DNA from: an uncultured Acinetobacter sp.
GTDB taxonomy: Bacteria; Cyanobacteriota; Vampirovibrionia; Gastranaerophilales; Gastranaerophilaceae
Direction: 5' to 3'
Length of the DNA: 22,336 nucleotides
Assembly (NCBI GenBank): GCA_946623365.1
Contig: CAMORE010000018.1
Location: 1 to 22,336, forward strand
Part shown: in pieces, positions 1 through 7,155 of the stretch
Position numbering within the stretch: position 1 is the stretch's first letter
Layout of the letters: the number at the start of each line of letters is the position of its first letter
Translations under genes and position numbers: made by a program
The notes under the pieces: generated by a model
Seen by the model: only the letters and a program-made list of their open reading frames with translations
Databases searched by the model: none
What the model was told of the DNA's origin: nothing

Positions 1-934
1 AACCATCAGCAAAATCTAATTCTCTGGTTTCATCGTTCATAATAACGTTTTCAACCAAAGAACCAAACTTGATAGCGTGGTAAATATCAGGTTCATTTTC
101 TTCTGTTAAGTTAATACATTTAGCATAGCAGCCGCCTTCAAAGTTAAATACACCATCCGGTGACCAACCGTGTTCATCATCACCGATTAACTTACGAGCA
201 GGGTCTGCAGATAAAGTTGTTTTACCTGTTCCTGAAAGACCGAAAAATACAGCAGTTTCATGAGATTCAGGATCCATATTTGCGGAACAGTGCATCGGAA
301 GTACGTTTTTCTTAGTCATAACGTAGTTCATTGTTGCGAATACTGATTTTTTAATTTCGCCTGAATATTGTGAACCTGCGATAATGATTGTATGAGCTTC
401 ATAATCGATTGCGATACAAGCTTCTGAATTAGTTCCGTCGATTGCAGGATCACATTTGAATCCCGGTGCACAAAGAATTGTGTAATCAGCTTCACCGTAG
501 CTTGCTAATTCTTCTGCAGTCGGTCTGATTAATAATTGATGAATAAACATGTTTTGAGATGCTAATTCATTGATTACTCTGAATTTTTGAGTATATTTTT
601 TGTCAGCACCTGCATATCCGTCAAAAATAAATACTTCTTTTCCGTTCAAGTAGTTAGCTATTTTATCTCTGATTGAGTTAAAAGCTTCTCTTGAGATAGG
701 TCTGTTAACATTTCCCCATGCGATATCATTGTGAATAGATTCTGTATCAACAATGAATTTGTCCTTAGGTGAACGACCTGTGTACTTACCTGTTGTAACA
801 ACCAAAGCACCTGTTTCTGATAATTTACCTTCACCTCTTCTTAAAGCAGCTTCGGTTAGTTGTGCAGGAGTCCAGTTTCTGTGAACTTCGCTTGGAGATG
901 TAATCCCCCATTTTTCAATTCCATAAGTTTCCAT
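1..934 (-). CDS. pckA: ATP-dependent phosphoenolpyruvate carboxykinase (N-terminal 311 residues; 3' end outside window)
   Basis: Interconverts oxaloacetate + ATP with PEP + CO2 + ADP in the cytosol, linking the C4-acid pool to glycolysis and gluconeogenesis. The reading frame stays open to the window edge, giving 311 of the roughly 530 residues usual for the family. The start MЕTYGIEKWGI is followed by the family's TGxxTGRSPKDKF segment (about residues 48-60), the IRPT segment (137-140) and the kinase P-loop GLSGTGKTTLS (232-242), then DDEHGW. The ATG at 934 follows a strong AGGAGG. A promoter candidate lies at 983-1010. The gene stands apart from the unknown pair behind it. Identity is very secure; only the missing C-terminus is unknown. 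In fermentative anaerobes the enzyme often runs toward oxaloacetate and ATP, but direction cannot be read from sequence. Confidence 0.97.
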   Translation of the reverse strand, partial: METYGIEKWGITSPSEVHRNWTPAQLTEAALRRGEGKLSETGALVVTTGKYTGRSPKDKFIVDTESIHNDIAWGNVNRPISREAFNSIRDKIANYLNGKEVFIFDGYAGADKKYTQKFRVINELASQNMFIHQLLIRPTAEELASYGEADYTILCAPGFKCDPAIDGTNSEACIAIDYEAHTIIIAGSQYSGEIKKSVFATMNYVMTKKNVLPMHCSANMDPESHETAVFFGLSGTGKTTLSADPARKLIGDDEHGWSPDGVFNFEGGCYAKCINLTEENEPDIYHAIKFGSLVENVIMNDETRELDFADG

Positions 935-982
935 TTATAAAATCCTCCTTTTTTAGGTTTAAACGGTTCCTATACATGCCTA

Positions 983-1010
983 ATTTTACTACGTAAAGGG
1001 GGAAAATCAA
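983..1010 (-). promoter_or_regulatory. Promoter candidate for pckA
   Basis: On the minus strand a -35-like TTGATT and a -10-like TAAAAT are separated by 16 bases, about 50 bases before the pckA ATG. The spacing is good, but in AT-rich DNA chance matches are common. Confidence 0.5.
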
Positions 1011-1049
1011 TAGCATTATTGTTTAAAATACACTATATAGCTGAATATT

Positions 1050-1634
1050 TTATACCTTCATGCTTCCTTGCGGGATGTTGTATACACTCGGATTTTTCTT
1101 TATATCTTTATATGTATTTTGAACTTTTGATGCTGTGTAGTTTCTTACAATAGGAGTAATTATGTTGCATGATAAAATACTTGCACCTATCGTTCCCATT
1201 GTTGTTGCAAAGTTTTTGTACGATTTATAGTTTTCGTAGATTTCTTTATTTTCCGGATATTTTTTTAGAACATCATCAAGATTAAAATCCAGTTTTCCTA
1301 CCTGCTTTTTGTATAGAGAATTATTGTTCAAAAATTCTCTTACACTTTTTGGTGCGATTTTGCCTGTTGCTGCCATTTTTGCAATACATTTTTTAGTAAC
1401 GGTTGTAAATCCTAAGAACGCAACAATATTTACAACCGCATCCATAAATTCCTGCGGGAGAAGAAAACTTTTCTTTTCTGCAGAAATTTTTGAGTTGCTG
1501 AAAATTGCACCTATTTGTGCGGCTGAAGATAGAATCCAACCAAGAGTTCCTGTTGCAATAAGCATTTTGGAAGTATCATTTTTAAACGTATCATAAACCC
1601 ATTCGAGTGAGCGTTGGAAAAAAGAATTACGCAC
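1050..1634 (-). CDS. Unknown membrane protein, 194 residues
   Basis: I do not recognise a characterised family. The protein has hydrophobic stretches near residues 25-45 (LIATGTLGWILSSAAQIGAIF), 62-80 (MDAVVNIVAFLGFTTV) and 140-165 (FATTMGTIGASILSC). Polar, Lys-rich segments lie between them, so it is probably a multi-pass inner-membrane protein without a cleavable signal. The start is GTG at 1634, chosen because AAAGGAGG lies about 6 bases upstream and no better ATG exists nearby. It overlaps the stop of the preceding gene by 8 bases, so the two are almost certainly translated together. Order of hydrophobic segments and a KN(F/Y)xAT motif before the last one resemble the neighbouring 231-residue protein, suggesting an old tandem duplication. 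Function unknown. Confidence 0.8.
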   Translation of the reverse strand: MRNSFFQRSLEWVYDTFKNDTSKMLIATGTLGWILSSAAQIGAIFSNSKISAEKKSFLLPQEFMDAVVNIVAFLGFTTVTKKCIAKMAATGKIAPKSVREFLNNNSLYKKQVGKLDFNLDDVLKKYPENKEIYENYKSYKNFATTMGTIGASILSCNIITPIVRNYTASKVQNTYKDIKKNPSVYNIPQGSMKV

Positions 1635-2322
1635 TGCCTGCCTCCTTTCTTGCTTGCTCAGTATCCGGTCTTAAATTCGTATTATCAATATTATCAATGC
1701 CTTCTGTCTTTGCGTCGGCTCCGATTTTCCCGACACCTGATTTTTTGTTTAAGTAGTTTGTAAAGAAGTTTGTAAGCGGTGCATCAAGAAGAAAATTAGT
1801 AAAACACATAGCACTAAGAGCAAGAATCATTGATATTGTTGCTCTGTAATTTTTTAATCCGCCCGAATCGCGTCGCATTTTATCTATATAATTTTTAGGA
1901 AGGAGTATTTTTCCCCACTTAGCCTTAGCATCAGGGTTAGTCATTTTATCAACAATTTTAGAAACAGGTCCTCTTACGACAAACATCCCGACAAGAGTTC
2001 CGGCTATAATTTTCGAGATTGTTCTGTTTCTGGAGACCGTTCTGGTTTCGTCATCGACTCTATGGTTATAGTAGTCAATCGCAGGTTGAGAAAGAAGTGC
2101 AGTCGCTCCCATAATTCCTCTGTTCCACATAGGATCTCCAACCCAATGGCTTATTTTATCCCAATTCTCTCTTGATTTTTCTCCCTCTTTAGACGTAGCG
2201 GAAGGTGACTTGTCAAGAAAATACTGCTTGGCACGTCGAATTTGTCTTTTTACCCAATTAGGGTTTTTATTTTTTCCCTGCATGGAAATATTGTAATTGT
2301 CGTTAACGCTATAAATATTCAT
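1627..2322 (-). CDS. Unknown membrane protein with MNIYSVN-type N-terminus, 231 residues
   Basis: No characterised family recognised. I place the start at the ATG at 2322 (MNIYSVNDNYNISMQGK). A GGAAG lies upstream, and two other proteins in the window begin with a similar motif. An in-frame ATG at 2352 would add 10 residues (MFLSIWKKCC), but it has no good ribosome-binding site. After a basic N-terminal part (about 20-60), hydrophobic stretches appear around 80-95 (GIMGATALLSQ), 115-130 (IIAGTLVGMFVV) and 175-200 (ISMILALSAMCFTNFLL), followed by a polar tail. The first gene of a two-gene unit with the overlapping 194-residue protein downstream. Both look like remote paralogues. The role is unknown; envelope association is inferred only from hydrophobicity. 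Confidence 0.8.
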   Translation of the reverse strand: MNIYSVNDNYNISMQGKNKNPNWVKRQIRRAKQYFLDKSPSATSKEGEKSRENWDKISHWVGDPMWNRGIMGATALLSQPAIDYYNHRVDDETRTVSRNRTISKIIAGTLVGMFVVRGPVSKIVDKMTNPDAKAKWGKILLPKNYIDKMRRDSGGLKNYRATISMILALSAMCFTNFLLDAPLTNFFTNYLNKKSGVGKIGADAKTEGIDNIDNTNLRPDTEQARKEAGSA

Positions 2323-2546
2323 ACAACACTTCTTCCATATAGATAAAAACATTTTTATCCAAGAAATTGACTAAATATTTACAAAATTTAACAAATTACA
2401 GGCAGAGATTTTATGTTTAATGCTTGATGTATTGTGCATGATAAAAATCCGCTTAGCAGCTTTTTGTCTCAACATATAACGATAAATACTTAAAATACTG
2501 TTTTTATTCAAATATCAGGCAATATTTTACAGTGTATGAATAATTT

Positions 2547-3422
2547 TTATCTGAATAACAATTTTCCCCTTAAAGATTTTGCTGTTATAGTTTTTGCCAG
2601 TCCGCCCTTTGAAGTTTCTTTTAAAAGAGGAGACATTAGTTTTCCGGTTTGTTCCATTGCATCTACTATTTCATCTGTCGGGATTACTGTTTTTATATTT
2701 GCCATAGCAAGTTCAGATGCTGTAATTGAGTGAATTGCAAGAAACGAATTCCTTTTTATGCAGGGTATCTCAACAAGTCCGCACACAGGATCGCAAGTCA
2801 GTCCAAGAATGTTCTTGAGAGACAGACCGACTGAATTAATAATTTGTTCAACGGATCCTCCTCTCATTTGAGTGAGTGCTCCTGCTGCCATAGCTGATGC
2901 AACACCGCATTCAGCCTGACATCCTCCGACAGCACCTGCAAGTGCCATCTTTTTAGCAATAAGATTCCCGATTTCACCTGCAGTTATCAGCGCATTTATT
3001 TGTTCTTCTTCATTAATATTATAGTCTTCAGCATACGATATCATTACAGCAGGAACAATTCCGCAGGAACCTGCCGTAGGGCAAGCAACAATTGTACCCA
3101 TTCTAACATTCTGTTCACTTGTTGCAAGTGCATACATCATGACTTTTTGAGCAGTTTTTCCCAGTATAGATGTTTCTGTTTCAAATCTTTGTTTGAGCTT
3201 GTAGCAATTTTCACCGCTCATTCCGCTGGGAGAAAGTTCTTTACTGTTTAATCCGGAAATTATAGCGGACTTCATTGCGCATAAGCTGTTTTTTGCCTGC
3301 AAACGAATTTGCTCTTCAGTGTACTCACCCAGTGAAATCTCATATTCAATTGCAGATTCATATATTTTCTTATTATTTTGTTTACAATCATCATAAAGTT
3401 GTTTAAATGTATTTATATCCAT
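2547..3422 (-). CDS. sdaAA: L-serine dehydratase, iron-sulfur-dependent, alpha subunit
   Basis: With the beta subunit it deaminates L-serine to pyruvate and ammonia using a [4Fe-4S] cluster that acts as a Lewis acid and is oxygen-sensitive. The 291-residue length is normal for the split-subunit form. Family signatures are clear: CPTAGSCGIVPA (114-125), GAVGGCQAECG (163-173) and CDPVCGLVEIPC (210-221). These supply the conserved cysteines, of which the family uses a subset as cluster ligands. The ATG follows the sdaAB stop with no gap (TAG then ATG on the minus strand), so translation is surely coupled. Last gene of the tmk-prfB-sdaAB-sdaAA unit. I see no convincing terminator in the 194-1 base stretch behind it (2353-2546). 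Confidence 0.96.
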   Translation of the reverse strand: MDINTFKQLYDDCKQNNKKIYESAIEYEISLGEYTEEQIRLQAKNSLCAMKSAIISGLNSKELSPSGMSGENCYKLKQRFETETSILGKTAQKVMMYALATSEQNVRMGTIVACPTAGSCGIVPAVMISYAEDYNINEEEQINALITAGEIGNLIAKKMALAGAVGGCQAECGVASAMAAGALTQMRGGSVEQIINSVGLSLKNILGLTCDPVCGLVEIPCIKRNSFLAIHSITASELAMANIKTVIPTDEIVDAMEQTGKLMSPLLKETSKGGLAKTITAKSLRGKLLFR

Positions 3423-4088
3423 CTAATGTTCCAGTTTCCTTATATATTTTACTATTTTTACGTCAGCGCTCACTTTTATCTCTTCTAAGCAGTTTTCATT
3501 GAGCTCTCCGTCAATACAAATAATCATTGTGGCATCTTTGCCTTTTGCATTTCTGTCGCAATGAAGCGATGCAATATTTACTTCTCTTTTTTGAATAATC
3601 TTTGTTACTTCCGATATTACGCCGGGTTTATCTTTATACATCAAAAGTAATGAATTATATTTACCGTTCAAAGATACTGTAAATCCGCTAATTTTAGTAA
3701 TTTCAACTTCTCCGGCACCGATTGAATCACCGCTTATTATTGTTTCATCATCAAAAATAAAATCTACGGAATTCGGGTGTCTGTTAAAATCTTCTACACA
3801 TTCATATTCATATTTAATTTTTTTTGCTTCTGAGGTTTCATAAATATTTTTTATTCGTGAATCTGCAACTGAAAAACCTAATATTCCGGCTAGCAGCCCT
3901 TTATCCGTTCCATGGCCTTTCCCTGTTTGAGCGTATGAATTATACATGACAAATTTAACTTTTTGAGGAATTCTGCTATATATATTACGTGCTAACAGTC
4001 CTAAGCGAACAGCTCCTGCCGTATGAGAACTTGACGGTCCTGCCATAATCGGGGATATTATATCTATTATTGAAGATTTGTTGCTCAT
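3423..4088 (-). CDS. sdaAB: L-serine dehydratase, iron-sulfur-dependent, beta subunit
   Basis: Partner of the alpha subunit in serine-to-pyruvate conversion. The 221-residue protein starts with the typical beta-domain segment SPIMAGPSSSHTAGAVRLG (about 12-30) and contains GKGHGTDKGLLAG (57-69). It ends with an ACT domain from about residue 145 (SLLLMYKDKPGVISEV, then VNIASLHCDR). The ACT domain is standard for this subunit and is associated with serine binding or regulation. The ATG at 4088 has a weak AAAGG upstream and lies 13 bases after the prfB stop. Translation therefore probably depends partly on ribosomes leaving prfB. Two separate subunits are normal for this enzyme type, so this is not a split gene. 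Confidence 0.96.
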   Translation of the reverse strand: MSNKSSIIDIISPIMAGPSSSHTAGAVRLGLLARNIYSRIPQKVKFVMYNSYAQTGKGHGTDKGLLAGILGFSVADSRIKNIYETSEAKKIKYEYECVEDFNRHPNSVDFIFDDETIISGDSIGAGEVEITKISGFTVSLNGKYNSLLLMYKDKPGVISEVTKIIQKREVNIASLHCDRNAKGKDATMIICIDGELNENCLEEIKVSADVKIVKYIRKLEH

Positions 4089-4101
4089 AATTTACCTTTA
4101 T

Positions 4102-5176
4102 TTATCTCTCCTTTTCGCCTTTTAGATAAGCTTCTATAAAGCCGTCTAGATCTCCATCCATGACAGCATCCACATTACCGACTTCATATCCTGTTCTATG
4201 GTCTTTTACCATTTTATACGGATGAAAAACATAAGAACGAATTTGTGAACCAAAATTTATATCAAATGCTTCTCCCTTCAACTCTGCAAGTTTTTTTTCA
4301 TGTTCTTTTTGACGCAGTTCAAGGAGTTTTGAAGCAAGCATTTGCATTGCATTTTCTTTGTTCTGAAGCTGTGAACGCTCTTGTTGGCATTTTATTACAA
4401 TTCCTGTAGGTTTGTGCAATATTCTTACCGCAGTTTCTACTTTATTTACATTTTGTCCGCCAGCCCCGCCTGAGCGCATTGTATCAATTTCCAAATCTTC
4501 AGGGGGGATAGTAATAGTTTTTTCATAATCCGGAATAATAGGAGAAACTTCACAGGATGCAAAACTGGTTTGCCTTTTTCCGTTTGCATTAAACGGAGAA
4601 ATTCTCACAAGTCTGTGAACACCCTTTTCTGCTTTTGCATAACCATAAGCATATTTTCCTGAAATTTTTATTGTAGCGGATTTTATGCCGGCTTCTTCTC
4701 CGTCAGATTTTTCAACTAATTCAACCTTCCATTTTCTGGATTCTGCCCATCTCATATACATTCTAAGAAGCATGTTTGCCCAGTCTTGTGCGTCAGTACC
4801 GCCTGCGCCTGCATTTACGGTTAAAAATGCATTTGCTTCATCATATTCTCCTGATAGCATTTTTTGAATATCATATTTATCAAGCTCTTTTTCAAGCTTT
4901 TTCAATAAATCTTCACTCTCGCTTATTAACTCTTCATCACCAATTTCAAATGCAGTTAAAACATCTTCTATAATAGAGTCCCAATGTCTGAATTTTTCCA
5001 GCGTATCTTTTATCTCTCTGATTCTTTGCCCCAATTCATTTGCTAAATCTTGATTTGACCATACATTTGGATTCTGCAATTTTGATTCTAAGTCTGCTAA
5101 TTCGGCTTTTAAGGCAGTTTCGTCAAAGACACTCCTTATTTTTGTTTACTCGTTCAGTCAATTCTTCGATATTCAT
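4102..5176 (-). CDS. prfB: Peptide chain release factor 2, expressed by programmed +1 frameshift
   Basis: RF2 recognises UGA and UAA stops and triggers peptide release. Translation starts at the ATG at 5176 (MNIEELTERVNKNKECL) and meets an in-frame TGA at 5125-5123. Skipping one base there continues into the long frame and gives 357 residues, close to the usual 365. The stop-recognition tripeptide SPF (about 193-195) and the catalytic GGQ (about 239-241, in MRSGGAGGQN) are both present. So this is RF2 and not RF1. Reading only the long frame would lose the N-terminal 32 residues. The ATG overlaps the tmk stop as ATGA, so translation is coupled. The frameshift site makes RF2 self-regulating: low RF2 slows termination at the TGA and favours the shift. 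Confidence 0.95.
5122..5137 (-). promoter_or_regulatory. prfB +1 frameshift signal
   Basis: The minus strand reads AAGGAG-TGT-CTT-TGA-C. This has an internal Shine-Dalgarno-like AAGGAG, one codon of spacing, the slippery CTT and the in-frame TGA followed by C. It matches the well-known bacterial prfB arrangement (AGGGGG-TAT-CTT-TGA-C) in both spacing and slippery codon. Confidence 0.95.
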
Positions 5177-5781
5177 AATTTTTCAACCAACTCCACAACC
5201 TGTTTATGTATATTATCTATTGTATCAAGAGCATTTATTACTTTAACTCTTTGAGGATTTTTTTCTGCAATTTCTAAAAAACCATTTCTAACACGTTTAA
5301 AAAATTCTAAACCTGCTGATTCCATTCTGTCTTTGTTTTGCCCGACTCTTTTTAAGGAAGTTTCTGCATCAATATCAAAAACAATTGTTAAATCAGGTTT
5401 AAGTCCGGTTGTTGCATATTCATTAAGTAAGTTAATTTTATCAATGTCTAGACCTCTGCCGTAGCCTTGATAAGCAACCGTCGAATCTGTATGTCTGTCG
5501 CATAGCACGATATTTCCATTTTTTAGAGAAGGTCTGATTATACAATCTACATGCTGAGCTCTGTCTGCAAGAAATAAAAAAGATTCACAATTCGATGAAA
5601 CCTCACTGTCGTAATTTAAAAGTATTTCTCTTATTTTTTCGCCAAGTCCCTTTGCTCCGGGTTCTCTCGTAAGCAGAGTTCCATAGCCTTTACTAATTAA
5701 ATATTCATTTAAAAGCTTTATCTGAGTTGTCTTCCCGCAACCGTCAGCCCCTTCAAATGTTATAAATAAACCTTTTTTCAT
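5173..5781 (-). CDS. tmk: Thymidylate kinase
   Basis: Phosphorylates dTMP to dTDP with ATP in the cytosol. The 202-residue length is normal. The P-loop is FEGADGCGKTT (9-19), the LTREPG segment follows around residue 40, and the DRHTDSTVAYQG stretch corresponds to the family's DR(Y/H) motif. I chose the ATG at 5781 because GGGAG lies 5 bases upstream and the family begins with this short M(K)KGLFITFEG strand. An upstream ATG would add MFWEHNI, which does not fit. The gene overlaps prfB by 4 bases (ATGA). It appears to be first in the tmk-prfB-sdaAB-sdaAA operon, with an extended -10 box upstream. Confidence 0.96.
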   Translation of the reverse strand: MKKGLFITFEGADGCGKTTQIKLLNEYLISKGYGTLLTREPGAKGLGEKIREILLNYDSEVSSNCESFLFLADRAQHVDCIIRPSLKNGNIVLCDRHTDSTVAYQGYGRGLDIDKINLLNEYATTGLKPDLTIVFDIDAETSLKRVGQNKDRMESAGLEFFKRVRNGFLEIAEKNPQRVKVINALDTIDNIHKQVVELVEKL

Positions 5782-5837
5782 TATATTATGCTCCCAAAAC
5801 AAAGCGTAAGAATTATTCTCAAAACGACAATATGCAT

Positions 5838-5846
5838 ATTATAACA
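5838..5846 (-). promoter_or_regulatory. Extended -10 promoter element for tmk operon
   Basis: The minus strand has TGTTATAAT, an exact extended -10 (TGnTATAAT), about 57 bases before the tmk start. No convincing -35 box is seen, which is tolerated with extended -10 promoters. Confidence 0.6.
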
Positions 5847-5861
5847 TAAAAGAAACAAAAT

Positions 5862-6356
5862 TTACTTTATACAATTTATGTATTTTATTCTGCTTAATCT
5901 CGCAAGAAAGGAAGATGGGAAGACATCTGTAAGGTGTCTTAGTTTTTTTGCATTTGAGTTGTATATCGCTTTATTTTTATCAAATTCTTTTTGCAGTGAT
6001 TCATATTCATCAATGTATTTAGATGGATTATTTTTCTTGATATTGCTGATAAGTTCATTCGTTTTATTGTTCAAATCCCAATCAAGAGCGAATATTTGAT
6101 CAATATTATCGGGATTTCTTTCAATATTAATTATTCTGTTCTTTAAAGATTGTATATATTCACATAAAGACTGAAGATGTTGATTGTTTTGTAAATTATC
6201 ATTAATTATTTTGTCTATTATTGTATACTTAATTGTTAACAGCTTTTCAATTTTCTTGAATTCTTTTAAAACATTATTTCTTTTTATAATAAGATTTAGC
6301 TGAATAAATAAAATGTACAAAATAAAAATACTGATAAATAGATATAATATAATCAT
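5862..6356 (-). CDS. LemA-like membrane-anchored helical protein
   Basis: The 164-residue protein has one N-terminal membrane helix (about 2-24, MIILYLFISIFILYILFIQ) followed by a long, charged, mostly helical region. The C-terminal segment AIYNSNAKKLRHLTDVFPSSFLARLSRIKY (about 130-159) resembles the LemA-family ending. There, a YN-containing helix is followed by a phe-pro-(S) turn and an alanine-containing helix. The N-terminal anchor and following helix also fit LemA. Sequence identity to the family must be low, so the call is tentative. LemA proteins have no agreed biochemical function. The ATG follows AGGAG. Transcribed divergently from rpsH, with a shared palindrome between them. An alternative is an unrelated single-pass coiled-coil protein. 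Confidence 0.65.
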   Translation of the reverse strand: MIILYLFISIFILYILFIQLNLIIKRNNVLKEFKKIEKLLTIKYTIIDKIINDNLQNNQHLQSLCEYIQSLKNRIINIERNPDNIDQIFALDWDLNNKTNELISNIKKNNPSKYIDEYESLQKEFDKNKAIYNSNAKKLRHLTDVFPSSFLARLSRIKYINCIK

Positions 6357-6380
6357 CTCACACTCCTATAATTTCAGTTT

Positions 6381-6408
6381 ATCATATACACAATAAATTT
6401 AAAAGCAA
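6381..6408 (-). promoter_or_regulatory. Promoter candidate for the LemA-like gene
   Basis: On the minus strand TTGCTT and TATGAT are separated by 16 bases and lie 25-50 bases before the ATG. The -35 box touches the palindrome at 6406-6428. Confidence 0.45.
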
Positions 6409-6428
6409 ATTGTAATAATTACAATTTG
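6406..6428. promoter_or_regulatory. Palindrome between divergent LemA-like gene and rpsH (operator candidate)
   Basis: Two perfect 11-base arms (CAAATTGTAAT and ATTACAATTTG) flank a single base. The palindrome overlaps the -35 region of the leftward promoter, and its right end overlaps the rpsH -35 candidate (TTGTAA, 6426-6431). A dimeric repressor site for one or both genes is plausible. A regulator cannot be named. Confidence 0.5.
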
Positions 6429-6452
6429 TAACAAGAACATATTGCATATAAA
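6426..6452 (+). promoter_or_regulatory. Promoter candidate for rpsH-rplF-rplR
   Basis: TTGTAA and TATAAA are separated by 15 bases (16 if TTTGTA is used). Transcription would begin near 6459 and give a leader of about 190 bases before rpsH. Confidence 0.4.
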
Positions 6453-6458
6453 ATTTAT

Positions 6459-6646
6459 TCATGCTAACATTACTAACGTCAGACTACCGAAAGAAAGTTC
6501 TTATATGGAGCGCCAATTAATTCGGAAAGTGACGAGGACTCGGGTAAATAAAAAGTATCCGGTTTGATGACATGAGTTAACATATCTCCATAGTCATTCA
6601 ATGCCAAGGTATGATTTATCTTACTCACAACAGAAAAGGAAAACAT
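6459..6646 (+). promoter_or_regulatory. Long structured 5' leader of rpsH (unclassified RNA element)
   Basis: About 190 bases without a convincing gene. Possible stems are CCGAA (6487-6491) with TTCGG (6521-6525), CGGGTA (6541-6546) with TATCCG (6556-6561), and GATGAC (6566-6571) with GTCATT (6592-6597). The stretch 6510-6545 is G/C-richer than its surroundings, as expected of structured RNA. Ribosomal-protein operons often carry autoregulatory leaders that mimic rRNA, so an S8, L6 or L18 control element is possible. I could not match it to a known class. A 19-codon frame at 6461-6520 lacks a ribosome-binding site. Confidence 0.4.
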
Positions 6647-7042
6647 ATGAACACAGATCCTATAGCAGATATGCTAACAAGAATCAGAAACGCAAATGTT
6701 GTTTCTCATCCGTCAGTAGAATTGCCTTCATCAAAATTAAAAGTTGCTTTGGCAAAATTATTAAAAGAAGAAGGTTATATTGTTGATTATTCAGAAAAAG
6801 TTGACGGCAGCTTTAAAACTTTATCAATTGAATTAAAGTATGACGAAGCAAACAAGCCTGTAATTACAAGTCTTAAGAGAGTTTCTAAACCGGGTTTAAG
6901 AAGCTATTGCAAAGCTAAAAATTTACCGCAAGTTATGGGTGGTATGGGTATAGCAATTGTTTCAACCAGCAAAGGTTTATTAACTGACCGTAAGGCAAGA
7001 AAAGAAAACCTTGGCGGTGAAATACTTTGTTATATCTACTAA
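6647..7042 (+). CDS. rpsH: 30S ribosomal protein S8
   Basis: S8 binds helix 21 of 16S rRNA in early 30S assembly. The 131-residue length is normal. It begins DPIADMLTRIRNAN and ends with the conserved STSKGLLTDRKARKENLGGEILCYI. The ATG at 6647 (MNTDPIADM) was chosen because AAAAGGAAAA precedes it and this is the family's usual start. An upstream in-frame ATG would add MIYLTHNRKGKH, which overlaps that ribosome-binding site. In most bacteria rpsH sits between rpsN and rplF in the long spc operon. Here nothing ribosomal lies upstream and only rplF and rplR follow. Confidence 0.97.
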   Translation: MNTDPIADMLTRIRNANVVSHPSVELPSSKLKVALAKLLKEEGYIVDYSEKVDGSFKTLSIELKYDEANKPVITSLKRVSKPGLRSYCKAKNLPQVMGGMGIAIVSTSKGLLTDRKARKENLGGEILCYIY

Positions 7043-7048
7043 TCAAAG

Positions 7049-7108
7049 TAAAAATGTAAAATGTAAAATGGAAAATTATTGATAATGAACAACATTTAAT
7101 TTTCTATT
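7049..7108 (+). repeat. TAAAATG tandem repeat and imperfect inverted repeat in the rpsH-rplF gap
   Basis: TAAAAATG is followed by two TAAAATG units (7049-7070). The 12-base arm AATGGAAAATTA (7067-7078) pairs with TAATTTTCTATT (7097-7108) with one G-T wobble. A smaller pair, ACAGG (7116-7120) and CCTGT (7135-7139), follows just before the rplF ribosome-binding site. The gap is 113 bases, much longer than usual within this operon. Confidence 0.6.
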
Positions 7109-7155
7109 AATAGTAACAGGTTATTGACAGAAAGCCTGTAGAAAGGAAAAAGAAA

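Noticed and set aside
2353..2546. Terminator in the sdaAA - 231-residue gene gap (GCTGCTAAGCGG near 2445-2457)
   Set aside because: Only a two- or three-base stem forms despite the T-run; nothing else supported in this gap.
2547..4088. Serine dehydratase gene split by a mutation
   Set aside because: Separate alpha and beta subunits are the normal form in many anaerobes, and each has a complete frame and start.
4102..5079. prfB as a truncated pseudogene lacking its N-terminus
   Set aside because: The missing N-terminus is present upstream in another frame and joined by a textbook +1 frameshift site.
6461..6520. 19-codon leader peptide before rpsH
   Set aside because: No ribosome-binding site and no peptide feature (such as a residue run) that would suit attenuation.
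6510..6545. glmS-ribozyme-like core: AGCGCC followed by TGACGAGGA
   Set aside because: The two short motifs match the ribozyme's cleavage site and core, but the P2 stem between them is missing, the later conserved UAUCGA and GGCGGAUGCC parts are absent, and the downstream gene is rpsH and not glmS.
6478..6595. Group I intron-like GACTA … ATAGTC pair
   Set aside because: Only five bases pair, the distance is wrong for P7, and no split exons flank the stretch.
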